DNA of 12,023 bases from assembly GCA_903881065.1 (NCBI GenBank), contig CAIRRW010000536.1, positions 1 to 12,023 of the forward strand, written 5' to 3'. A program made the position numbers and the translations under genes. The notes under the pieces are model-generated. The model was not told the origin of the DNA, ran no database searches, and saw only the letters and a list, made by a program, of their open reading frames with translations. Positions 6,546 to 12,023 of the stretch are shown in pieces; positions within the stretch are counted from its first letter, which is position 1, and every line of letters starts with the position of its first letter. This DNA comes from an uncultured Bacteroidota bacterium (lineage in GTDB: Bacteria > Bacteroidota > Bacteroidia > 2-12-FULL-35-15).

Positions 6546-6745
6546 TTGTTCCCTTTTTAGTTTTCTATCTATAAACAATTTTGCTCAAACAATTTATTCT
6601 CATAATAATTTTCAATTCTCAACTAATTACACAGTTTAAAACATTTATTTAGTTGAAACTAAATCCAAATAATCCAAGGCTTCAAACTACAGTGAGAAAA
6701 CAATAAAGTGATTTAAGGAAATAATAAATCCCGAGAATAATGAAT
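6546..6745. other. AT-rich spacer with one dyad
   Basis: This 200-bp spacer between the terminator and the end of the adhesin gene has no credible coding frame. It contains one perfect dyad, ATTTAGTT-GA-AACTAAAT (6647-6664). Its left arm plus GAA is also present in the terminator loop and stem (ATTTAGTTGAA at 6523-6533 and 6647-6657). Nothing else is seen. Confidence 0.5.
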
Positions 6746-9700
6746 TTATTTAATAAGAGTTACGGCGCCAATAAATTTATGGGAGCCACCATATATATCG
6801 TTTAGCTTAACTTTCCAAACATAAACATCAATTTGAGCAACAATACCATTACTATTTATTGTTCCATCCCAACCTTTACTTACGTTATTAGTATTATAAA
6901 TATTATTACCCCATCTATCAAAAATCATCAATTCAAATGTTGAATTATCCCAACCAGTTCCCTTGGGAATAAAAAAACCATTATAATCATCACCATTAGG
7001 TGAAAAAGCATTGGGTGCATAAAATGTAAAATCTCCATTAACAATAATATTTTGGGTTATGGAATCAATACAACCGTTGGAATTTGAAACGATAAGCGTT
7101 ACAGGATAAGTACCTGTAGCAGTATATGTGTATGATGGATTTTGATTATACGAAATTCCACCATCACCAAACGACCATATCCAGTTGGATGCACCTCCGG
7201 TAGATTGGTCAGAAAAAGAAATATATGGATTGTCAATGGTAGTAACCGTTGGATTGCTTGAGAATGCTGCAACTATAGGCGGCGGATTAATAATATTAAC
7301 ACAAGCAGAGTCAACACATCCACGACTATCTGACGCAGTAACGCAATAATTTCCTGCACCAATATTACTTATACTATTTGTTGCAGCTCCGGTTGTCCAT
7401 AAATAATTATAAGGGGCTACACCGCCACCGGCATTCGCTGTTGCAGTAGCATTGGTTTCTCCAAAACAAGTAATAGGTGTAGAAGTAATAGAAGTAGTAA
7501 TACTGCCAATACGATTCACAGTAGTAGGTACCGTTGTGGTGCAGTTATTCGCATCAGTAACGGTTACAGAGTAGGTTCCTGCTGCAATATTTGTCGCATT
7601 GTTTGTATTGCCTCCTGTTGGGAGCCAAGCATAGGTGTAAGGTGATGTGCCACCAGCGGCTGTAGCGGTTGCAGTTCCATCATGCATGGTACACGTTGCC
7701 GGAGTATTTACAACTGTTGCACTTAACGCTGTTGCTGGCTGTGTAACCTGAGCTGTTGAAGTGGCTGTACATAAATTCGCATCAGTAACAATAACTGTAT
7801 AGGTGCCAGAAATAAGTGAATTGGCGATTGGTGTCATTTCTCCACTCGGGTTCCAGGAATAAGTATAAGGTGCTGTTCCACCAGCAGGTGTAGCTGTAGC
7901 TGTACCGTTATTCCCATTGAAACAACTTACAGGTGTTGAAACTGATGTTACCGAAAGTGCCGTTGCAGGTTGCGTAACTGCTGCTGTTGCTGTGTTTGTA
8001 CAACCATTAGCATCAGTTGCTGTTACCGTATAGGTTCCGGCAATTAATCCTGAATAGGTTGCTGTTGATGGTCCGCCCGTCCATGCAAAAGAATATGGAG
8101 AAGTTCCTCCTGCAGCAGAGGCTGTACTTGTACCATTATTTCCGCCAAAGCAGCTTACAGGTGTTGGTGCTGCTGATGCGGCAAGCGGAGCAGCAGGCTG
8201 GGTAACAGTAACAGATGAAGTAGAAGTACAGTTATTATTATCAGTAACCGTAACTGTATAAGTACCTATTGATAATCCAGTATTTGTTGCCGTGGTTCCT
8301 CCTCCCGCCCATGAATAGGTGTATGGCGCAGTTCCTCCTGTTGCCCATGCAGAATCTTTTCCATCGTTGCCGCCAAAACAACTTACGGGTGTAAAACTTG
8401 CTGAAGCTGCAAGTGCTGCTGTTGGCTGCGTTACAGTTGCTGTAGCCGTTCCCGAACAACCTCCATTATCGGATACAGTAACGGTATACGTTCCTGCTAT
8501 CAGTCCGGTAGATGTGGCACTCGACCCTCCTCCCGACCAAACATAAGTAAACGGAGCGGTTCCTCCTGTGGGCACATCAGTACAAGTACCATTGTTTCCT
8601 CCAAAACAACTTACAGGTGTAGAAGATGTTATTGAATTAAGTAAATTCGATTGTGTAATTATTGCCGTTGCTGTTGCCGGGCAACCACTTGCAGCAGATA
8701 CTGAAACAGTGTATGTTCCAACACCAAGTCCGGTAATAGCAGCGGTAGTTTGTCCGCCGGGTGTCCAGCTATAATTAATAGTGGCAGCAGTTCCGGTACC
8801 GGTAGCCGTTGCTGTTCCTGTATTGGGAGCTCCACATGATATATTTGTTGAGATGGTTGTTACACCTAATATAGTTACCGGAATTGTAATAGTATTTGGC
8901 GCATTGCAAGGTCCGCTCGAAGTAAGCGTTACATTATATGTACCTGGGGCAGCGTAGGTATGCGAAGGACTTTGAGCTGTTGAAGTAGCGGTGCCGTCTC
9001 CAAAATTCCAAAGATAACCGGTAGGGCACATCAACGAAGTATTAGTAAAATTAACTGTATTGGCGCCAGCACAAGCATACGTAAAGTTTGCCGAATTTGG
9101 TGGCGCATTATCAATCAAAATATCATCTACAGCAATACCATCATAACCATTACAAGTAGTTCCGGCACCGAATAAAAAACGAAAACGAACGCTTGGCTGA
9201 TTTGCCAATGAAGACATACAATGTTTTGCGGTAACCCATCCCCTACTGCCATTGCCACCCTGACAAGAACCTACTGTTGCCCCTGTTCTCCCTGTCCATC
9301 CATGCGGCGGGGTAGCCGATGTAAGCCAGGTAATATTATTATAATCATACCAATTTGCATTCAGGCAATTTACAGGGTCACCATATGCACCAACGTTTGT
9401 CCACGTTGTTCCTCCATTCAACGAATACTGCAACACCAATCCATCATACTTCCATTCGTCTTCCCAATATATTTTAAAAGAAATCCAAGGATAATTAAGA
9501 GAAGTAAAATCAAAACATGGACTCATTATCCATGCCAGCTCCGAATAATTATAGAATGAACCTGTTAATCCACCAGCCATCCAGCATTTCGCACCACCAC
9601 CAGCAGTATTTACGGTAGGATGAGCAGGCGTTCCCCAAGCCCAGTCATTATTAGTTCCTCCGGTTGTCCACGCTGGTGCTGCTTCAAAACCTTCATTATA

Positions 9701-9799
9701 TGGAAAAGTAGAAATAACAGCACCGCATTGTGCTTTAACGTTACTGCTTGCAAGAAGCAAAATAAAAGAAGGGAATAATATTTTAATGAATTTAAACAC
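6746..9799 (-). CDS. Large SprB-repeat adhesin-like protein with CHU_C (T9SS type B) tail
   Basis: This 1017-residue exported surface protein has these parts in order: signal peptide (1-23, cleavage at KA|Q); a jelly-roll or MAM-like domain (about 25-234) containing LVLQYSLNGGTTW and ending in DGIAVDDILID; a PKD domain (235-311, WNFGDGT); seven SprB-like repeats (about 312-839); a second PKD domain (842-922, WSFGDGG); and a CHU_C gliding-type C-terminal domain (923-1017) with NAFSPNGDDYNGFF, FDRWGN and GWDGT. Known relatives such as SprB of Flavobacterium are T9SS-exported adhesins used in gliding or attachment; the ligand here is unknown. The start is GTG at 9799: an in-frame TAA lies three codons upstream and no ATG precedes the signal peptide. 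Thr, Ala and Gly dominate the repeats. It has its own leader region, separated from the upstream cargo gene by a terminator. Confidence 0.9.
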   Translation of the reverse strand: MFKFIKILFPSFILLLASSNVKAQCGAVISTFPYNEGFEAAPAWTTGGTNNDWAWGTPAHPTVNTAGGGAKCWMAGGLTGSFYNYSELAWIMSPCFDFTSLNYPWISFKIYWEDEWKYDGLVLQYSLNGGTTWTNVGAYGDPVNCLNANWYDYNNITWLTSATPPHGWTGRTGATVGSCQGGNGSRGWVTAKHCMSSLANQPSVRFRFLFGAGTTCNGYDGIAVDDILIDNAPPNSANFTYACAGANTVNFTNTSLMCPTGYLWNFGDGTATSTAQSPSHTYAAPGTYNVTLTSSGPCNAPNTITIPVTILGVTTISTNISCGAPNTGTATATGTGTAATINYSWTPGGQTTAAITGLGVGTYTVSVSAASGCPATATAIITQSNLLNSITSSTPVSCFGGNNGTCTDVPTGGTAPFTYVWSGGGSSATSTGLIAGTYTVTVSDNGGCSGTATATVTQPTAALAASASFTPVSCFGGNDGKDSAWATGGTAPYTYSWAGGGTTATNTGLSIGTYTVTVTDNNNCTSTSSVTVTQPAAPLAASAAPTPVSCFGGNNGTSTASAAGGTSPYSFAWTGGPSTATYSGLIAGTYTVTATDANGCTNTATAAVTQPATALSVTSVSTPVSCFNGNNGTATATPAGGTAPYTYSWNPSGEMTPIANSLISGTYTVIVTDANLCTATSTAQVTQPATALSATVVNTPATCTMHDGTATATAAGGTSPYTYAWLPTGGNTNNATNIAAGTYSVTVTDANNCTTTVPTTVNRIGSITTSITSTPITCFGETNATATANAGGGVAPYNYLWTTGAATNSISNIGAGNYCVTASDSRGCVDSACVNIINPPPIVAAFSSNPTVTTIDNPYISFSDQSTGGASNWIWSFGDGGISYNQNPSYTYTATGTYPVTLIVSNSNGCIDSITQNIIVNGDFTFYAPNAFSPNGDDYNGFFIPKGTGWDNSTFELMIFDRWGNNIYNTNNVSKGWDGTINSNGIVAQIDVYVWKVKLNDIYGGSHKFIGAVTLIK
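7283..8865 (-). repeat. Seven tandem SprB-like repeats (about 228 bp each)
   Basis: Each unit starts with a TPVSCFGGNNGT-like segment, continues through GGTAPYTYSW and GTYTVTVTDANGC, and ends in TQP. The leading cysteines are residues 322, 398, 474, 550 and 626 (exactly 76 apart), then 703 and 778 (77 and 75 apart). Most units carry a second cysteine 51 residues after the first, so a disulfide within each unit is likely. On the plus strand the unit is marked by CAACTTACAGGTGT-like copies near 7923, 8151, 8379 and 8607. Confidence 0.92.
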
Positions 9800-9879
9800 G
9801 TAGCTTTATTAAACCTTTTAAAGATTTTCTGAAGCGGTTAAGAAATCTTATCTTTCTATTTTAAGATAACTTCTTTAGG

Positions 9880-9950
9880 ATGTTCACTTAGATTATATTA
9901 TGTGCAAAAATAGACATAATCATCGGTAATAAATGTTCACTTTAGATTAA
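9880..9950. repeat. Paired direct repeats flanking the candidate promoter
   Basis: ATGTTCACTTAGATTA (9880-9895) recurs as ATGTTCACTTTAGATTA (9933-9949), identical except for one extra T, with start points 53 bp apart. They lie on each side of the candidate -7 element, so they could be binding sites of one regulator. Confidence 0.55.
9905..9912 (-). promoter_or_regulatory. Candidate Bacteroidota -7 promoter element
   Basis: On the minus strand this reads TATTTTTG, matching TAnnTTTG. It is about 105 bp before the GTG start of the adhesin gene. No convincing -33 TTTG lies at the usual distance (only TTTA in about the right place), so the call is weak. Confidence 0.3.
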
Positions 9951-10031
9951 TTTATTGTTAATCATGCCCCGATTCATCTACTTTTTTAAATTTTTTACCG
10001 TAAAGTGTGTTCTCTTTCTTTGTTACAAATT

Positions 10032-10066
10032 AAAAAAGCTCCGAACATTTCTGCCCGGAGCTTTTT
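10032..10066 (-). terminator. Intrinsic terminator after the second cargo gene
   Basis: AAAAAGCTCCG (10033-10043) and CGGAGCTTTTT (10056-10066) form an 11-bp stem with a 12-base loop. Read on the minus strand it ends in a run of six T, and it lies 26 bp after the stop codon at 10092. The other strand is also T-rich, so it may work in both directions. It separates the two-gene cargo unit from the adhesin gene. Confidence 0.85.
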
Positions 10067-10091
10067 CTTTTTAATTGATAATGGGTAATTA

Positions 10092-11039
10092 TCAATTGAC
10101 AATTATTTTCCTGTTCACCACATTTTTATCGTTCACTGAGCCTGACGAAGTGGTTATTTGCACAAAATAAATACCTTTTGATAAGCTGCTTACATCAACC
10201 ACTGCGCTGTTACCATTAACCGTTAACCAGTTATCATTAATAACACTTTCGCCTAAAAGATTAATTAGTTTTATTTCTTTTATGTTGGTGGATGATGTAA
10301 TGGTAATGCTGGTGGTGGCTGGGTTTGGTGAAAGTTCTAATGTTGTTTTGTTTTGGAACTCGGTTACTCCTTCGCAACCACCTAGCCTCCATTCTAAATT
10401 ATCTATCATCCATCCCTCTTTATTTGTATTTATACTATCACTTTTAAATGTGAAACGTACAATCATTGATGGTGGTGGAGATATCACATTATAACCAAAA
10501 CACCATGGGAATGAAAAACTAACATATCCCCAACCATTTCCCCAACCATTAGATTTACCAGTAAACCCAGGCGTTCCATCATATAATGTATCATTATTAT
10601 AAAAATTACTACTTAAAAGTGTCGTCAAACTTATCCAAGTTGAACCACTATCAGCAGAAATTTCAATATATCCACCATCTTTTAAACTATCTGTATTATA
10701 TTTCTGAAGAAAATCTATTGATAATGCTAAGGCTTGCCAAGGCAGAGAATTATGTGTTATAAGACTTGAATCATAAATTGTAAATTGAAAAGAAGAAATA
10801 TTATTAATTGGATAATAATTTACCGTGTCAGTAACTATTGCATTAGGTCTTGAAAAAGCAGAATCGAAAATAATTTTATGTGGCGCACCTATTTGCCATA
10901 TATTATCATTTTGTGAAGTGTCGATTTTAATTAAAGTATTAGTGATTGATTCGAAATTGATAGGTTGAGGATTCCACCATTGCGCCCTCACACTCCCAAA
11001 CATCACAACTCCAATAAATAAAAACAGGTACTTTTTCAT
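10092..11039 (-). CDS. Exported T9SS type A cargo with jelly-roll-like domain
   Basis: This 315-residue protein has a signal peptide (MKKYLFLF..., cleavage after Ala19), a beta-rich domain (about 20-225) and a T9SS type A sorting tail (about 234-315). The domain contains GGYIEISADSGSTW and later IVRFTFKSDS...GWMIDNLEW, the same two-part pattern as the N-terminal domain of the 1017-residue adhesin (YSLNGGTTW ... VRFRFLF ... GIAVDDILID), so both are probably the same jelly-roll or MAM-like fold. The tail has SPNPATTSITI, IKLINLLGE and LSKGIYFVQI, the hallmark order of the Por-secretion domain. The protein should be secreted or anchored on the cell surface; no catalytic motif is seen. The start codon is 47 bp from the stop of the upstream cargo gene, so the two are probably co-transcribed, although TAATTTTG on the minus strand at 11059-11066 could be a local -7 element. 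The tail contains a REP-like insertion. Confidence 0.85.
   Translation of the reverse strand: MKKYLFLFIGVVMFGSVRAQWWNPQPINFESITNTLIKIDTSQNDNIWQIGAPHKIIFDSAFSRPNAIVTDTVNYYPINNISSFQFTIYDSSLITHNSLPWQALALSIDFLQKYNTDSLKDGGYIEISADSGSTWISLTTLLSSNFYNNDTLYDGTPGFTGKSNGWGNGWGYVSFSFPWCFGYNVISPPPSMIVRFTFKSDSINTNKEGWMIDNLEWRLGGCEGVTEFQNKTTLELSPNPATTSITITSSTNIKEIKLINLLGESVINDNWLTVNGNSAVVDVSSLSKGIYFVQITTSSGSVNDKNVVNRKIIVN
10131..10152 (-). repeat. REP-like element inside the T9SS tail
   Basis: On the plus strand the core is CACTGAGCCTGACGAAGTG (10134-10152), with CACT/AGTG ends that are self-complementary. It closely resembles the dispersed CTGAGC..GTCGAAG-type repeats found in many bacterial genomes, as I recall them. 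Compared with the neighbouring paralogous tail, 33 bases stand where the other gene has 18, an in-frame gain of 15 bp, giving the extra TTSSGSVND residues just before KNVVNRK. Confidence 0.55.
10248..10323 (-). repeat. Sorting-tail DNA repeat, copy 1
   Basis: This 76-bp segment of the second cargo gene matches 11222-11297 at 73 of 76 positions (my count by eye). It codes for the first half of the T9SS tail, around TSITITSSTNIKEIKLINLLGE. Confidence 0.9.
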
Positions 11040-11086
11040 TTCTGCGGATTTACTCTTACAAAATTAATCAATTTCTTCATCTAATA

Positions 11087-12023
11087 TTATTCCACCAACA
11101 CTTTCCTATTCACCACATTTTTCTTTTCATCAATTACTTCCACAAAATAAATTCCTTTTGATAAGCTACTTATATCAACCGACCAAGCCCCAGCTGCTTC
11201 CTTAAAAGGAGACAGAACACATTCGCCTAAAAGATTAATTAGTTTTATATCTTTTATGTTGGTGGATGATGTAATGGTAATGCTGGAAGTGGCTGGGTTG
11301 GGGGAAATAGTTATTTCGGGAGATGTTGTTAGGTCTTCTATTCCAACATTACATTGTGTAACGCTTATATCGTCTATAAAATAATATGCTTCTGATGTAC
11401 CACCTAAATTCTGAATATTAGTATTTGCTGGCTTATGAAAATTACCAATTGTCATAAATCTTTCTCCTCCAATAGCAGTAAAGATTTCTGAAACAAGCAT
11501 CCAATTTGCAGTGTCATTCAAGAAATTAGTGTTCGAGTTTTCAATCTGGGGTATTACATAATTTATAGCTTTGAAATTAGTCGTATCAAGTAAACTATCT
11601 TGTGAAAAGTAAGCACCTATGTTAGTAACAGCGACACCTATATAGGATAATGAAACATAAAATTGTACACAGTATTTTTTATTAGCTATTAATGGAGATA
11701 CTAAAGGGACTTCCAAATATTCTCTATAGTTAGTTGTATCATAATGTAAATAAATTCCTGCATACGCATAACCCGTTTTTGAATTTTGGTATCCAAATTC
11801 ATTTGTTGGGACACCTTCGCTTACATAGCTGGAACATGAATCATACAATTCAGTACTTGAAGAATTGGTGGTATTTCCATTATAAATACAAGGTTGAAAC
11901 CAGGGTGGTGCTTTATATATCTGACTGAAATTTGTTGGACATTGTATAATATTCTCAAAACTCCCATTCGGCACCAGATTTACCTGTCCTTTCACCTCAC
12001 CAAAAAAGCAACAATAAATCAAC
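11087..12023 (-). CDS. T9SS type A cargo with NLVPNGSFE-type domain, 5' end outside window
   Basis: The frame is open to the right edge of the window, so the gene is partial. A TTG at 12022 could be read as a start, but the residues there (LIYCCFFGEVKGQ) look like the end of a signal peptide whose beginning lies outside. The mature part starts VNLVPNGSFE and has APPWFQP, GVPTNEFGYQ, GYAYAGIY, YREYLEVPL and YCVQFYVSL. As I recall, this pattern is frequent in Bacteroidota exported proteins, often in front of an OmpA-type domain, and probably is a carbohydrate-binding-like beta-sandwich. Here it is joined instead to a T9SS type A tail (last 76 residues: SPNPATSSITI, IKLINLLGE, SLSKGIYFVE). It should be secreted or surface-attached. 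It is followed after 47 bp by the second cargo gene on the same strand. Confidence 0.85.
   Translation of the reverse strand, partial: LIYCCFFGEVKGQVNLVPNGSFENIIQCPTNFSQIYKAPPWFQPCIYNGNTTNSSSTELYDSCSSYVSEGVPTNEFGYQNSKTGYAYAGIYLHYDTTNYREYLEVPLVSPLIANKKYCVQFYVSLSYIGVAVTNIGAYFSQDSLLDTTNFKAINYVIPQIENSNTNFLNDTANWMLVSEIFTAIGGERFMTIGNFHKPANTNIQNLGGTSEAYYFIDDISVTQCNVGIEDLTTSPEITISPNPATSSITITSSTNIKDIKLINLLGECVLSPFKEAAGAWSVDISSLSKGIYFVEVIDEKKNVVNRKVLVE
11222..11297 (-). repeat. Sorting-tail DNA repeat, copy 2
   Basis: This is the partner of 10248-10323, with three mismatches in 76 bp. The surrounding tail DNA is also similar, while the upstream halves of the two genes are not. Confidence 0.9.

Larger units (their letters stand above)
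9800..10031 (-). other. Leader region of the adhesin gene
   Basis: No coding frame is supported here. The region holds a candidate -7 element, a near-identical direct repeat pair on either side of it, and an inverted repeat TTATCTT/AAGATAA (9848-9854 and 9863-9869) in the likely 5' untranslated part. It is therefore a probable promoter region separate from the upstream cargo genes. Confidence 0.5.

Noticed and set aside
8017..8774. Plus-strand reading frames inside the SprB array
   Set aside because: They recur with the repeat period and are shadows of the repetitive minus-strand gene.
7283..8865. Tandem repeats considered as CRISPR
   Set aside because: The units are 228 bp, in frame, and encode protein domains; there are no short identical repeats with unique spacers.
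9221..9559. 112-residue plus-strand frame rich in Cys and Pro
   Set aside because: It is antisense to the N-terminal domain of the adhesin; its composition follows from the Trp/Gly-rich coding strand.
12000..12022. TTG at 12022 as the true start of the right-hand gene
   Set aside because: It would begin inside what looks like the last part of a signal peptide, and the frame is open to the window edge.

Overview
The window looks like the chromosome of a low-GC member of the Bacteroidota. Evidence: two proteins end in type IX secretion (T9SS) type A sorting tails, one ends in a gliding-motility-type (CHU_C, type B) sorting domain behind an array of SprB-like repeats, start codons lack Shine-Dalgarno sequences and follow AT-rich leaders, and signal peptides have the MKK...AQ form common in this phylum. 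No genus can be named from the sequence alone.

Left part, plus strand (44-6353). A MarR-type regulator (44-538) is followed by a 442-bp gap holding a possible 39-codon ORF that abuts a small hairpin terminator, and a 15-bp perfect palindrome that could be an operator. Then comes a tight six-gene cluster (981-6353; gaps of 14-46 bp and one 4-bp overlap): a Tat-exported protein with four [4Fe-4S] clusters; a ten-helix NrfD-type quinone-interacting membrane protein most like ActC of alternative complex III; a membrane-anchored protein with two tandem Ig-like domains; a monoheme cytochrome c; a 414-residue outer-membrane beta-barrel; and a 90-residue monoheme cytochrome c lipoprotein. No molybdopterin or other catalytic subunit is present. 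My reading, as inference, is a quinone-linked periplasmic electron-transfer module joined to an outer-membrane channel. I do not recognise this gene set as a described system, and it is the best candidate for novelty here.

Middle (6354-6745). A convergent intergenic region carries a run of five inverted repeats, the last being a strong bidirectional terminator at 6511-6545.

Right part, minus strand (6746-12023). Three exported T9SS cargo proteins lie in the order (transcription right to left) 12023-11087 (5' end outside the window), 11039-10092 and 9799-6746. The first two are 47 bp apart. They share almost identical DNA in their sorting tails but have unrelated N-terminal domains, and the second carries a REP-like insertion in its tail. 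The third is a 1017-residue adhesin-like protein with a jelly-roll-like domain, two PKD domains, seven SprB-like repeats and a CHU_C tail. It has its own leader region with paired direct repeats around a possible Bacteroidota -7 element.
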